A stretch of 64,000 nucleotides of DNA from Propionivibrio dicarboxylicus (GTDB lineage: Bacteria; Pseudomonadota; Gammaproteobacteria; Burkholderiales; Rhodocyclaceae). Numbering within the stretch: position 1 is the stretch's first letter; every line of letters begins with the position of its first letter. Below, one piece after another: positions 52,910-62,430 of the stretch. Where the stretch lies: contig CAMDMZ010000021.1 in NCBI GenBank assembly GCA_945902805.1, positions 1 to 64,000 on the forward strand, in the 5' to 3' direction. A program made the translations under genes and the position numbers. Under the pieces are notes generated by a model. The model made no database searches. It was not told where the DNA came from and saw only the letters and a list, made by a program, of their open reading frames with translations.

Positions 52910-53629
52910 GTGCGCCCATTCACTGATCTCACCATCATCGTTCCGGTGCTGAACGAAGCCAATGGCATTGTTGTTGCCTTGCAGGCGCTGGTGCCGCTGC
53001 GCCGGCAGGGCGCGGAAGTGATCGTCGTCGATGGTGGCAGCAGCGACGCGACACTGGAATTGGTGACATCACTGGCCGATCATGTACTGACGGCACCGCG
53101 CGGCCGGGCCAGCCAAATGAATGCTGGCGCTGCACTTGCCCAGGGTCGGGTGTTGTTGTTCCTGCATGCCGACACGGTATTGCCTGACGATGCTGATCAC
53201 TTCGTCAGGCAGATTCTTGAGCTGATTGACCGGGACCGTTCGAGACGCCAATGGGGTCGCTTCGATGTGCGTATCGCCGGCCGCTCGCCCTGGCTGCGGT
53301 TAGTGGCGACGATGATGAACTGGCGCTCGCGACTCACCGGTATCGCTACCGGCGACCAGGCGATGTTCGTCTCGCGATCCGCTTTTCAGCATGTCGGCGG
53401 CTTTCCCGATATTTCCCTGATGGAAGATATCGCGCTTTCGACCTTACTCCTGAAGGTGTCGCGGCCGGTGTGTCTTGCCGCCCGTGTCACCACTTCCGGG
53501 CGTCGCTGGGAGACGCATGGCGTGTGGCGCACCATCGTCTTCATGGCTTGGCTGCGCTTGCGATATTTTTTCGGCGCCGATCCCCATTGCCTGGCCATCG
53601 AGTACGGTTATGCACCGCCCGACCCCTGA
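52910..53629 (+). CDS. TIGR04283-type glycosyltransferase (arsenosugar-associated)
   Basis: 239-aa family 2 glycosyltransferase of the TIGR04283 group found with ArsS. TIIVPVLNEANGIVVALQAL opens the GT-A fold, EVIVVDGGSSDATLE carries the sugar-nucleotide binding Asp, and VLLFLHADTVLP contains the metal-binding D-x-D-like segment. APRGRASQMNAGAALAQG is a group hallmark. GTG 52910 is the only good start. Overlaps the next gene by 20 bases. Probable cytoplasmic enzyme adding a sugar in arsenosugar or similar glycan synthesis. Confidence 0.85.
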   Translation: MRPFTDLTIIVPVLNEANGIVVALQALVPLRRQGAEVIVVDGGSSDATLELVTSLADHVLTAPRGRASQMNAGAALAQGRVLLFLHADTVLPDDADHFVRQILELIDRDRSRRQWGRFDVRIAGRSPWLRLVATMMNWRSRLTGIATGDQAMFVSRSAFQHVGGFPDISLMEDIALSTLLLKVSRPVCLAARVTTSGRRWETHGVWRTIVFMAWLRLRYFFGADPHCLAIEYGYAPPDP

Positions 53630-54263
53630 TACGGTGCCCCGCATCGGCGTCGCGATCCTGGCCAAAGCGCCGATTACCGGCTACGCCAAGACCCGGCTGA
53701 TTGCGATGCTGGGCGCACAGGGAGCGGCCGATTTGCAGCGTTGGCTGCTGCAGCGGACCATCGCCACAGCGTTGGCGGCAGATGTCGGTCCGGTGACGCT
53801 GTGGTGCGCTGGTGACATGCAGCATCCCGATGCCGCCCTTTGTCGTACCTTTGCGGCGGTGACGTTACGACAACAACCGGAAGGTGACCTTGGCACACGC
53901 ATGCTGGCGGCAGTGGCCGAATCGCCGACAGCGGGGGGGCTGGTTATCGGCACCGACTGCCCGGTACTCACGTCCGCGCATCTGCGTGCGGCGGCGAAGA
54001 GTCTGCGGACATCGGATGCAGTCGTTTTGCCCGCCGAGGACGGTGGTTATGTGCTGATCGGCATGCGCGAGCCCATCGCCGGTGCCTTTGCCGGCGTCGA
54101 TTGGGGTACCGAGAGTGTCATGGCGCAAACCCGCGAGCGTCTTGCCGCGCTCGGTCGGCGTTGGGAAGAACCCGTGACCCTTTGGGATGTCGATCGTCCC
54201 GCCGATCTTGAGCGGCTTTCAACGGTCTTTCCGGATTGGGTTCGGGCATTGACGGTTGTGTAG
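53610..54263 (+). CDS. TIGR04282-type glycosyltransferase (arsenosugar-associated, DUF2064)
   Basis: 217-aa nucleotide-diphospho-sugar transferase-like protein of the DUF2064/TIGR04282 group. AILAKAPITGYAKTRLIAML is the N-terminal loop, GDLGTRMLAAVAES and GGLVIGTDCPVLTSAHLRAA are typical, and VLPAEDGGYVLIGMREP follows. I chose ATG 53610, within the preceding gene's end, since the ORF track extension (45 residues) lies in another gene. Works with the previous gene by context; exact product is unknown. Confidence 0.85.
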   Translation: MHRPTPDTVPRIGVAILAKAPITGYAKTRLIAMLGAQGAADLQRWLLQRTIATALAADVGPVTLWCAGDMQHPDAALCRTFAAVTLRQQPEGDLGTRMLAAVAESPTAGGLVIGTDCPVLTSAHLRAAAKSLRTSDAVVLPAEDGGYVLIGMREPIAGAFAGVDWGTESVMAQTRERLAALGRRWEEPVTLWDVDRPADLERLSTVFPDWVRALTVV

Positions 54264-54305
54264 CTTGCTGCGGTCGGAGAGCAACAATATTTTCGGCAAC
54301 CATAA

Positions 54306-54334
54306 TTGACACGATGTGTTGCAGGCCCTAGGAT
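54306..54334 (+). promoter_or_regulatory. Candidate sigma70 promoter of the HDOD gene
   Basis: Perfect TTGACA (54306-54311), 17-base spacer and TAGGAT (54329-54334, four of six). The next start codon is about 60 bases downstream. Confidence 0.5.
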
Positions 54335-54392
54335 GGAAAGCGCAGTGTCGATGGAAAAATGTTCTTTATTACTAAAGGCATAGACTGACGTA

Positions 54393-55289
54393 GTGGAAGA
54401 CTTGACCACGCTCGCCGCTGTACCAATGCCTACCGAGAAGATCATGCCCACCGACATCAGCAACTACGAAAGTATCCTCAAAGACCTGTCGATTCCTCCG
54501 CGTCCGGAAGCGCTGACGCGCATCTTTGCCGAAATGAGCCAGGACGATCCGGACCTCAACCGGGTTGGCAAGATTGTCCAATCTGATCCGGCCATGACCG
54601 CCGGCGTTTTGCAGGTCGCGAATTCGCCGCTGCTGGGGCTCAACCGAAAAGTTGGCAGTATTTCCCAGGCACTCAGTCTGCTGGGACTGAAGAATATTTC
54701 GAACATCGCCACCGGCGTTGCGATTCGTCAGTCGCTCAAAGGCGGCGGGGACGGCAAGGCGTTTCAGTCGTTCTGGGATGCGGCCGAAAAAACTGCGTTG
54801 ATCAGTGCCTATCTCGCCACCCAGTTACGCGGCATTGCATCGGACGTCGCATTTACCTTTGGCTTGTTTCATGACTGCGGCGTGCCGTTGCTGATGATGC
54901 GTTTCCCGCGCTACAAGGCCACCCTGGCGAAAGCAAAGACGCAGGGAAGTGGCGACTTCACGACGATCGAGGAAGATGACACCGGTACCAGTCACTCGAT
55001 TCTGGGCTACTTCCTGGCCAAGTCATGGGGTCTGCCGGATGAACTGTGTCAGGGGGTGTTGCTGCATCACGACCTGAGCGCCTTCAGGGACAAACACACG
55101 CCGGGTGGGGTACGCAATCTGATCGGTCTGGTTCATTTGGCGGAATATATGCAGAGTCGGGTGATGGGCAATTCCGGTGATGCTGACTGGATTCAGTTTG
55201 AAGAACCGATCATGGAACACTTCGGGCTCGGCGAAGAAGATGTTGCCAATCTCAGTGACGCCATCGCCGAGGCATTGCACATCCATTAG
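54393..55289 (+). CDS. HDOD domain signal-output protein
   Basis: 298 aa (from GTG 54393). The HDOD domain spans about residues 25-225: [58 protein letters not shown] and [20 protein letters not shown] proteins take part in signalling and gene expression in many proteobacteria, often with c-di-GMP, but lack HD hydrolase residues. Starts at ATG 54426 or at ATG 54444 (GAGAAG seven bases ahead) are equally possible. Has its own promoter candidate. Overlaps the end of the convergent lhgO-like gene by four bases. Confidence 0.85.
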   Translation: MEDLTTLAAVPMPTEKIMPTDISNYESILKDLSIPPRPEALTRIFAEMSQDDPDLNRVGKIVQSDPAMTAGVLQVANSPLLGLNRKVGSISQALSLLGLKNISNIATGVAIRQSLKGGGDGKAFQSFWDAAEKTALISAYLATQLRGIASDVAFTFGLFHDCGVPLLMMRFPRYKATLAKAKTQGSGDFTTIEEDDTGTSHSILGYFLAKSWGLPDELCQGVLLHHDLSAFRDKHTPGGVRNLIGLVHLAEYMQSRVMGNSGDADWIQFEEPIMEHFGLGEEDVANLSDAIAEALHIH

Positions 55290-56401
55290 CCGCCATTGAC
55301 CAGCGCCGCCACGCTGTCGGCAATCGCCAGGCAGGCCGTCAATCCGGGCGATTCGATACCGAACAGATTGACCAGGCCCGGTACCCCGTGGGTAGGTGGA
55401 CCCTGGATCAGGAAGTCCGCCGCACTGTCCTGTGCGCCGGCGATCTTTGGGCGAATTCCGGCAAAGGCTGGAGTGAGCGCTTCATCCGGCAATTCGGGCC
55501 AGTAGCGACGCACTGCACGGTAGAACCCTGCGGCGCGCGCCGGATCAATGCTGTAGTCGGGTTCGGCAATCCATTCCACATCGGGACCGAAACGCGCCTG
55601 ACCACCAAGGTCAAGGGTGAGATGCACGCCGAGTCCGCCGGGTTCCGGTAGCGGATAGATCAGGTGTGAAAACGGCGGGCGCCCGGTGAGCGCGAAGTAG
55701 TTGCCCTTGGAGTAGTAGCGGGTTGGAACATGTGTCGACGGAAAGCCGTCGAACGTGGTGGCGACCTGCGGCGCTGAAAGTCCGGCGGCGTTGATCACGA
55801 TTCCGGCCATGAGTTGCGTCCCGTGGCCACTGGCTGTGCCGCCGATGTCGAGCGCGATGCCGTCTGAGGTGATGCGGCCACGGCGCAGTGGGCTGCGCAG
55901 GGCGAGCACTGCACCATCGCGCTCGGCATCGCCGAGTAAGGCCAGCATCAGGCCGTGGCTATCGATGATGCCGGTGGTGGGTGACAGCAGGGCGGCAGTG
56001 CAGTGCAGCGCGGGTTCGAGTGCCAGCGCCTGATCAGCGTTGAGCCACCGCAGCTCGGTCAGACCGTTGGCGCACCCTTGTTCCTGCAGCGCCAGCAGCC
56101 GGACCTCCTGGTCCGGTGATGTGGCGACAATCAGCTTGCCGCAGCGTCGGTGGCTCACGCCATGCGATTGGCAAAACACGTAGAGCGACCGATTGCCCGC
56201 CACGCACAGTTGCGCTTTTTGCGAGCCGGTCGGGTAATACAGCCCGGCGTGGATGACTTCGCTGTTGCGTGCGCTGGTTTCAGTGCCAAAAGCATCGTGG
56301 CGTTCGAGGATAAGGGTTTCGAGACCCTGTTGCGCCAGGGCGCGGGCGCAGGCCAGGCCGACCACGCCGGCGCCGATGACGACCGCGTCAATCTGGTCCA
56401 T
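55286..56401 (-). CDS. FAD-dependent oxidoreductase, L-2-hydroxyglutarate dehydrogenase (LhgO)-like
   Basis: 371-aa DAO-family flavoenzyme. N-terminal FAD site [20 protein letters not shown], then [20 protein letters not shown] and [16 protein letters not shown] are the LhgO pattern. Predicted to oxidise a 2-hydroxyacid such as L-2-hydroxyglutarate and feed the quinone pool. The C-terminal part [20 protein letters not shown] is usual for the family. I chose ATG 56401 (ATG 56410 is possible) against the longer ORF track frame, which overlaps the lipase-like gene. Last gene of the pepN operon. Confidence 0.87.
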   Translation of the reverse strand: MDQIDAVVIGAGVVGLACARALAQQGLETLILERHDAFGTETSARNSEVIHAGLYYPTGSQKAQLCVAGNRSLYVFCQSHGVSHRRCGKLIVATSPDQEVRLLALQEQGCANGLTELRWLNADQALALEPALHCTAALLSPTTGIIDSHGLMLALLGDAERDGAVLALRSPLRRGRITSDGIALDIGGTASGHGTQLMAGIVINAAGLSAPQVATTFDGFPSTHVPTRYYSKGNYFALTGRPPFSHLIYPLPEPGGLGVHLTLDLGGQARFGPDVEWIAEPDYSIDPARAAGFYRAVRRYWPELPDEALTPAFAGIRPKIAGAQDSAADFLIQGPPTHGVPGLVNLFGIESPGLTACLAIADSVAALVNGG

Positions 56402-57593
56402 CGTCTTCATCCAACCAGGCCAGGATTTGCTGGTAAACCCGGGGATCGTTGAGCAGGCCCATGTGGCTGACACTGCCCAGGCGCACACTACAGCTATCGC
56501 CCTCGCCCTCGGGTTCGTGGGCGGTGGCGCTTTCGGGGGTAACCAGGCCATCGCCAACCAGCTTGCTGAGTGGGCTTTCCGGGTCATCACTCAGGCTGCC
56601 GCCGATGAAGCGCCAGGCCACATGTGATGTGCATTCGTGGCGCCCAGGGCCATGGCGCAGATCCTGGATGCCCTGGCTGCGTTTGGCGGCGAATCGTGCC
56701 AGCGGCGCCGTGATGGGAGACAGGCTCAGTGCCGCGGTGGTGAACTGGCCCAGGCGTTCGACCGGCGAGCCCAGATGGGGCGTGCCGAGACAGATCACCT
56801 TGCGAAGTGTTTGCGGCCACGTGCAACCCGCCGCGACGCCTTGCGTGAATGCGCTGCGGGTGAGCAAGCCGCCCATGCTGTGGCTGATGATCAGCAGTTC
56901 GGCGACGGGGTGTGGCCAGGCCGCGAGCAGTTCCTCAAGCAGTTCGGACAGTTGCTGGCCGTTGTCATCAATCGGCAAGCCGGTGTTGTAGCGCAGCTCT
57001 AGGCAGGTGTAGCGGGTGTCGGCGGCAAGGCGGCGCGGGATGTCGGTCGCCATGGGATCGGCTTTGATGTCTGCCTGCCAGCACTGCTCGTTGCAGCCCA
57101 GACCATGGACGAAGAGACAAAGGCGCTCGCCCTTCTGAGGCCAGACCTGGCCGAGCGCGGCGCGCGTGAGCGCGACCGGATGACCGTTTTGATATAGCGC
57201 CATGGTGATGGCCAGCACACTGCCGCTATCGGCTAGATGGTCGCCAAAAGCACCGTTGATGGCACTGCGCAGATTGCTTGCCAGGCGGCTCGGTGGTGCC
57301 GCGTTGGCGGCCGGCGGAACGCGTTTTTCCAGCGCCGCAGCGACATCGAGTAGCCCGCCGCCGCCATGGTGGATGGCGGCGTAGACGCCGGACGTAATCG
57401 CGTTGTGCACTGTTTCGACGACGGCGGCGGTGCCGCTGACGGCGGGAATCTTGCGCAACACATCGAAGGCGGTATTGGCTATGGCACCGTGGATCTCCTG
57501 CACGCGCGCGGCACCTTCCTGCAACGCGATCTTGGCCGTCGCACTGTAGCCACGGCTGCCGGGTTCTGCGGGTTTGGGCTTCTTCGAGTTCAT
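56388..57593 (-). CDS. Alpha/beta hydrolase (lipase-like)
   Basis: 401-aa hydrolase. The first about 150 residues are helical/Ala-rich ([20 protein letters not shown]) with no signal peptide. The catalytic domain starts near residue 170 ([17 protein letters not shown]). The nucleophile elbow is [13 protein letters not shown] (about residue 258); an acid in [10 protein letters not shown] and a His in [12 protein letters not shown] complete a candidate triad. The N-terminal region may be a PHA-granule or membrane-association module (inference). Start ATG 57593 was chosen because upstream codons overlap the small gene. Overlaps lhgO-like gene. Confidence 0.83.
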   Translation of the reverse strand: MNSKKPKPAEPGSRGYSATAKIALQEGAARVQEIHGAIANTAFDVLRKIPAVSGTAAVVETVHNAITSGVYAAIHHGGGGLLDVAAALEKRVPPAANAAPPSRLASNLRSAINGAFGDHLADSGSVLAITMALYQNGHPVALTRAALGQVWPQKGERLCLFVHGLGCNEQCWQADIKADPMATDIPRRLAADTRYTCLELRYNTGLPIDDNGQQLSELLEELLAAWPHPVAELLIISHSMGGLLTRSAFTQGVAAGCTWPQTLRKVICLGTPHLGSPVERLGQFTTAALSLSPITAPLARFAAKRSQGIQDLRHGPGRHECTSHVAWRFIGGSLSDDPESPLSKLVGDGLVTPESATAHEPEGEGDSCSVRLGSVSHMGLLNDPRVYQQILAWLDEDDGPD

Positions 57594-57610
57594 TTGGCTT
57601 GGGACGCCAT

Positions 57611-57970
57611 CTATGGCGCCGTCTCGCCAGCGCGGACTTTTTCGGCAGTCACCTGGGCATCGTGTTCGGCCCACAGCGCGCGGGCGAAGATTTTCCAGAT
57701 TGGGCCGCCGTGGCTGAGAATGTCGTCCCGGGCGCTTTCTGTCATGACGCGCAACATCAGCTGGGCAATGCCATAGAGATCCAGGCGCGCCATTTGTTCC
57801 GGATCGTGGCGGTCGCAATCCATCACGGCCGGTTTGCAGTGCAGCGCGGCGCAGGCGATTTCGCGGACCTGGATGGCATTGTTCCAGTCGATATTGAGGG
57901 CGATGCCCTTGCGCTGAAGTTGGAGTTCAAGCTCGGCCGTCTCGCGATCGTAATTTTCGAAGCCACTCAT
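57611..57970 (-). CDS. Small conserved hypothetical protein (C terminus made by the repeat)
   Basis: 119-aa cytoplasmic protein, not recognised. NYDRETAELELQLQRKGIAL and PEQMARLDLYGIAQLMLRVM are helical. Start ATG 57970 has a perfect ribosome site (TTAGGAGGG) eight bases ahead. It begins ten bases after the pepN stop, so it is in the pepN operon. The last nine residues, EKVRAGETAP, and the TAG stop fall in dispersed repeat copy 11, so the present C terminus is repeat-derived. Confidence 0.75.
   Translation of the reverse strand: MSGFENYDRETAELELQLQRKGIALNIDWNNAIQVREIACAALHCKPAVMDCDRHDPEQMARLDLYGIAQLMLRVMTESARDDILSHGGPIWKIFARALWAEHDAQVTAEKVRAGETAP
57617..57642 (+). repeat. Dispersed repeat, copy 11 (3' end of small gene)
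   Basis: CGCCGTCTCGCCAGCGCGGA then CTTTTT; two differences from consensus (TCTC, CGCGG). It encodes KVRAGETA of the small protein on the other strand. Confidence 0.82.
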
Positions 57971-57980
57971 GGGAGCCCTC

Positions 57981-60659
57981 CTAATTGAGTGCGTTGCCGA
58001 TAACTTCGGCGACGTCGCGGGCCAGATCGGGGCAGGCCTGGATGCGTTCCAGCGCAGCACGGGCTTGGCTCTGGCGTGTGTCATCGAACTGGCGCCAGCG
58101 GTCGAAGCTGCGGGCGATGCGCGAAGCGACTTGCGGATTCATGGCCTGCAACTCGATGATGACATCGGCGGCGAGCTGGTAGCCGCTGCCATCGATGGCA
58201 TGGAAATGGCGCGGGTTGGCACCACAGAAAGCGCGCACCAGGGCGTAGACCTTGTTCGGATTCTTCAGATCGAAGGCCGGGTGCTGCATCAGTTCGCGTA
58301 CACGCGCCGTGGTGTCGGACAGGCGTGAGGTCGATTGCACCTGCAGCCATTTGTCGACCACCAGCGCTTCGTTTTGCCAGCGGGCGTAGAAGGCATCAAG
58401 CGCTTGCTGGCGCTCTGGCACGTCGAGGTTGGCCAGCGTGGACAAGGCGGCGATGACATCGGTCATGTTGCCGGTGGTGGTGAATTGGGTCATCAGACGC
58501 GGCAGCACGGCGGTGCGCAAATAGCTGTTCTCGCTTTCGGCGAGATAGCCAAGACACAGGTTGCGCAGACTGCGACGGCCGGTCTGGGCACCGTCGGGCG
58601 CATAGGCTTCGCGGGGAGCCAGGGCGGTCCAGGCGGCTTCGAATTGGTTGCGGAGCGCACTTGCCAAGTAGCGTCGCAGGTTCACGCGAGCGAGGTGGAT
58701 GGCTTCCGGATCAATGATCTGGCCGAGGCCGGCGATTTCTTCCGCCAGCACCTGCTCGGCCGGCAAGACCAGGGCTTCGGCGGCGAGGGCAGCGTCGCCG
58801 GTCAGGCCGTCATCGAGAACACGGCCGACGGCCGCCACGAGGGCCGACGGAATCCATGTCGTACCATGGCCGCCGACGGTGATGCCGGCTAGAAGTACGC
58901 GGGTGGCCAGGCGCTGGCCGGCTTCCCAGCGATTGAACGCATCCGAGTCGTGCGCCATCAGTTGCGCCAGTTCGGCGTCGGTTTGTTCGAATTCGAGATG
59001 CACCGGAGCGGAGTAATCCCGCAGCAGCGAAGCCCCGGGCGGCGCAACGACATTGTCAAAAACGAAACTTTGCGTTGCTTCCTTGAGCGAGAGCACGCGG
59101 GTGATTTCAGGCAAGGCATCGCGGCCATCGGGCAGGACCAGGCCGACGGCGACGGGGACATGCAGGGGGCCGTCGACGATCGGTAGGCCGGCTTCCTGCA
59201 AGCGCTGTTCATAGGTAGTGGCGGCGAGGCTCTGCGTCAGCGTCAATGTGTAGCGCTGTGCGGCGGCGTCGTAACTGCCCTCGGCCTTCAGTCGCGGTGT
59301 GCCGGCGCGGGCATACCAGCGGCGGAACTGGGTGAGATCTACCAGCGATGCATCCTGCATCGCCGCGACGAAATCTTCGCAGGTGACGGCCTGGCCGTCG
59401 TGACGCTGGAAGTAGAGATCCATGCCTTTGCGGAAATTGTCGCGGCCGATCAGGGTGTGGATCATGCGCACCACTTCGGCACCCTTTTCATACACCGTGG
59501 CGGTGTAGAAATTGTTGATCTCGGCATACGAAGCCGGGCGGATCGGGTGCGCCATCGGGCCGGCATCCTCGGGGAATTGCGCCACGCGCAGGGTGCGCAC
59601 TTCCTGAATGCGCGTCACCGGGCGCGAATGCACGTCGGCACCGAACTCCTGGTCGCGGAACACGGTAAGACCTTCCTTCAGCGAGAGCTGGAACCAGTCG
59701 CGGCAGGTGATGCGATTGCCGGTCCAGTTGTGGAAGTATTCATGGGCGACGACGCGGTCGATGTTCTGGTAATCGGTGTCGGTCGCTGTATCGGGGCGCG
59801 CCAGCACGTACTTGGTGTTGAAGATGTTGAGGCCCTTGTTTTCCATCGCGCCCATGTTGAAGTCGCCGACAGCGACGATCATGTAATGGTCGAGATCCAT
59901 TTCGAGGCCGAAGCGTTGCTCGTCCCAGGCCATGGCTTTTTTCAGCGCCGCCATGGCGTGGTCGCACTGGTCGAGCTTGCCCGGTTCGACATACACGGCA
60001 CAACGTACCTGGCGACCGGAGGCCGTGGTGAAGAGGTCTTCAAGCACATCGAGTTTGGCGGCGACCAGGGCGAAAAGGTAGGCCGGCTTGGCGAATGGAT
60101 CTTCCCATTTCGCCCAGTGCTTACCGTCGCCGGCATCGCCCGTGTCCACCCGATTGCCGTTCGATAGCAGTTGTGGGAAGCGTTCGCGGTTGGCCTCGAT
60201 GGAGCAGGTGAAGCGCGCCATGACGTCGGGACGATCCGGATAAAACGTGATGCGCCGGAATCCTTGCGCCTCGCATTGTGTGAAATAGCCGTCCTTCGAT
60301 TTATAGAGACCAGAAAGCTGTGTGTTGCGGTCCGGTTCAATGCGGACCAACGTTTCCAGCGTGAAGCTGTCCGGTAGCGGCGTGGTCTGGTCGTTGACCA
60401 AGGTCAGCAACTCGTCGTCGAGGTGGTAGCGCGCCGCCGAGATGGCGACGCCATTGATACCGATTTCGAGTAAGGTGAGCTCTTCGCCATTCAGGATCAG
60501 GTCACCGCCGGCGCCGTGCGGATTGCGTCGACAGGCGAGGCGGGCACGCACTTCGGCATGGTGGTCAAGAATTGATACCTGGAGATCAACGGTGTCGATC
60601 AGCCATGCCGGTACGGTGTAGTCCTTGAGAAATATGGTTTGGGGCGTTGCTGTCAGCAT
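57981..60659 (-). CDS. pepN: Aminopeptidase N
   Basis: 892-aa M1 zinc metallopeptidase of the PepN branch, removing N-terminal residues from peptides in the cytoplasm. GAMENKGLNIFNTKYVLA is the substrate (N-terminus) recognition loop, followed by the HExxH-x18-E site, VVAHEYFHNWTGNRITCRDW then LKEGLTVFRDQEF. C-terminal helical domain is complete (ends ARDVAEVIGNALN). Length is usual (870-890). First gene of a minus-strand operon with the small gene, hydrolase and lhgO-like gene. Confidence 0.96.
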   Translation of the reverse strand: MLTATPQTIFLKDYTVPAWLIDTVDLQVSILDHHAEVRARLACRRNPHGAGGDLILNGEELTLLEIGINGVAISAARYHLDDELLTLVNDQTTPLPDSFTLETLVRIEPDRNTQLSGLYKSKDGYFTQCEAQGFRRITFYPDRPDVMARFTCSIEANRERFPQLLSNGNRVDTGDAGDGKHWAKWEDPFAKPAYLFALVAAKLDVLEDLFTTASGRQVRCAVYVEPGKLDQCDHAMAALKKAMAWDEQRFGLEMDLDHYMIVAVGDFNMGAMENKGLNIFNTKYVLARPDTATDTDYQNIDRVVAHEYFHNWTGNRITCRDWFQLSLKEGLTVFRDQEFGADVHSRPVTRIQEVRTLRVAQFPEDAGPMAHPIRPASYAEINNFYTATVYEKGAEVVRMIHTLIGRDNFRKGMDLYFQRHDGQAVTCEDFVAAMQDASLVDLTQFRRWYARAGTPRLKAEGSYDAAAQRYTLTLTQSLAATTYEQRLQEAGLPIVDGPLHVPVAVGLVLPDGRDALPEITRVLSLKEATQSFVFDNVVAPPGASLLRDYSAPVHLEFEQTDAELAQLMAHDSDAFNRWEAGQRLATRVLLAGITVGGHGTTWIPSALVAAVGRVLDDGLTGDAALAAEALVLPAEQVLAEEIAGLGQIIDPEAIHLARVNLRRYLASALRNQFEAAWTALAPREAYAPDGAQTGRRSLRNLCLGYLAESENSYLRTAVLPRLMTQFTTTGNMTDVIAALSTLANLDVPERQQALDAFYARWQNEALVVDKWLQVQSTSRLSDTTARVRELMQHPAFDLKNPNKVYALVRAFCGANPRHFHAIDGSGYQLAADVIIELQAMNPQVASRIARSFDRWRQFDDTRQSQARAALERIQACPDLARDVAEVIGNALN

Positions 60660-60704
60660 GGAATGCGTTGTCCTGTAAGAAATATGTTGAAGCGGTGTCG
60701 TTGC

Positions 60705-60730
60705 CGCCGTCTCGCCAGCGCCGACTTTTT
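60705..60730 (+). repeat. Dispersed repeat, copy 12
   Basis: CGCCGTCTCGCCAGCGCCGA then CTTTTT in the 74-base gap between the histidine kinase stop (60734) and the pepN start (60659). One difference from consensus. Confidence 0.87.
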
Positions 60731-60733
60731 GCC

Positions 60734-62377
60734 TTATCGCGCGACGGCGCGCCTGTCCTCGCCGGGGGCGATGGTTCCCACTTTCACACGGAACCAGAAA
60801 CGCGACCCCTGGCCGTGGACGCTGTCCACGCCGGCTTCGCCACCGTGCAAACGGGCGAGATCGCGGACGATGGAAAGCCCAAGACCGGTGCCACCATATT
60901 CGCGCGTCGTCGAGCTATCGGCCTGGCTGAAGGGCTGGAACAGTTGCGCCTGTTGCGTGGTTGTTAGGCCGATGCCGCTGTCGCTGACGGCAAATTCCAG
61001 CACCGCAGTTTCGTTGTTGGTGGAGACTTCCTGGCAGTCGATGCGCACGAAACCTTGCTCGGTGAACTTAATCGCATTGGCAGTCAGGTTGGAGAGCATC
61101 TGTCGGATGCGCAACGCATCGCCATGGTATGCCACTCGAAGTGACGGCTGGCGCAGCTCTTCCAGGCGCAAGCCCTTGGCCTCGGCCAGCTCACGGAACA
61201 GCAAATGGACGTCGTGTAGAACTTGTTGCGGCGCGAACGACCCGTGATCCAACTCGACTCGGCCGGCTTCGATCTTGGCAGCATCGAGGATATCATTGAG
61301 CAGGGTGAGCAGGGTTTGCCCGGAATTGTGGATGGTGCGGGCGTAATCGCGTACTTCGTTGTCGTCGTTTCCCGGCATCAGCAGCAACTGGGCCATGCCG
61401 AGGATGCCGTTGAGCGGGGTACGGATTTCGTGCGACATGGTGGCGAGAAAGCGGCTCTTGGCCTCGCTGGCGGCCTCGGCCAGTTTCTGCAGTTCCTCGG
61501 CACGCTGGCGTGCGGCGGCGGCGTGTTGCAGGGCTCGACCCAGAGCAAGGAAACTGCCGACGACCAACACAGCGATCAGCAAGAATGCGCCGCGTAGCAG
61601 CCACAGGTTGTCGGCATGGGCCGGCCAACCCTGGCGCGGCGCGGCGGCCAGTTGCCACGACCCGGACGGCAACTGGATCGTCGCCAGCACGGCATCGCGC
61701 GAGAATAATTCCGGCGCGCCAAAGAACACGTCGCCCTCCGCGCCCTTGCCATCACGCCCCCGAATGGCGATCTCGAGTGGCGAAGCAGGATCATTGAGGC
61801 CGCTCGATTGATACAGTCGGTCGACATCGATCACGGCACTGACCAGGCCCCAGAACTCTTCCTTGCCCGATTCGGGCTCGAGATAGATTGGCAGGCGGGC
61901 AATCAGGCCGTTGCCACCTTGCGCCAGTTTCAGTGGCCCGGCGAGCACTACCTGGCGGGCTAGGCGCGCCTGCTCGGCGGCTGCGAATTGCGCCGGGGTC
62001 TTGCGGTAATCGAGGCCGATGGCTTTTTCATTGCCGGCCAGTGGATACATCAGGCGGATCACCATGTCCGGTGCGCCGCCAATGTTGCGCAACTGGGTAC
62101 GCCCGGCAAACAGCGGGCGTGCGGCGCGCTCGAAGCGTTTCTGGTCTATCGTCGGGTCGGCGGCGATGACGCTGATCAGGCCCTGCACGAGCTGGACATC
62201 GCCGATCAGGCTGGATTCCAGCCGGTCACGCGCCTCAACCAGTTGTGCCAACGTCTCCGCGCGAATCCGCGATTGATAGCGCTGATCGTTGATGCGCTCC
62301 ACTTGCCACGAGGCAAGCGCCAGCCCCACGGCCAGGACGGCGGTGAAGGCGTAGACGCGTGCGGCGTGAAGGTGCAC
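60734..62377 (-). CDS. CHASE-domain sensor histidine kinase
   Basis: 547-aa membrane kinase. First membrane span (residues 8-23), then a periplasmic CHASE-like sensor (AADPTIDQKRFERAARPLFA, DMVIRLMYPLAGNEKAIGLD) of about 225 residues, second span (LLRGAFLLIAVLVVGSFLAL, about 265), HisKA with MSHEIRTPLNGILGMAQLLL (about 313) and HATPase (DSGIGLTTTQQ, TGLGLSIVRDLARLHGG). No receiver or HPt, so it needs a separate response regulator not seen nearby. Ligand unknown; CHASE domains bind small molecules. Confidence 0.92.
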   Translation of the reverse strand: MHLHAARVYAFTAVLAVGLALASWQVERINDQRYQSRIRAETLAQLVEARDRLESSLIGDVQLVQGLISVIAADPTIDQKRFERAARPLFAGRTQLRNIGGAPDMVIRLMYPLAGNEKAIGLDYRKTPAQFAAAEQARLARQVVLAGPLKLAQGGNGLIARLPIYLEPESGKEEFWGLVSAVIDVDRLYQSSGLNDPASPLEIAIRGRDGKGAEGDVFFGAPELFSRDAVLATIQLPSGSWQLAAAPRQGWPAHADNLWLLRGAFLLIAVLVVGSFLALGRALQHAAAARQRAEELQKLAEAASEAKSRFLATMSHEIRTPLNGILGMAQLLLMPGNDDNEVRDYARTIHNSGQTLLTLLNDILDAAKIEAGRVELDHGSFAPQQVLHDVHLLFRELAEAKGLRLEELRQPSLRVAYHGDALRIRQMLSNLTANAIKFTEQGFVRIDCQEVSTNNETAVLEFAVSDSGIGLTTTQQAQLFQPFSQADSSTTREYGGTGLGLSIVRDLARLHGGEAGVDSVHGQGSRFWFRVKVGTIAPGEDRRAVAR

Positions 62378-62430
62378 TCGGGGTTCTCTTATCGGCGTAG
62401 CGCGAAAGCTGGGGCGGACATGGTAATCCT

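Noticed and set aside
21-60730. Dispersed repeat as a CRISPR array
   Set aside because: Copies are kilobases apart without regular spacers and no cas gene is present.
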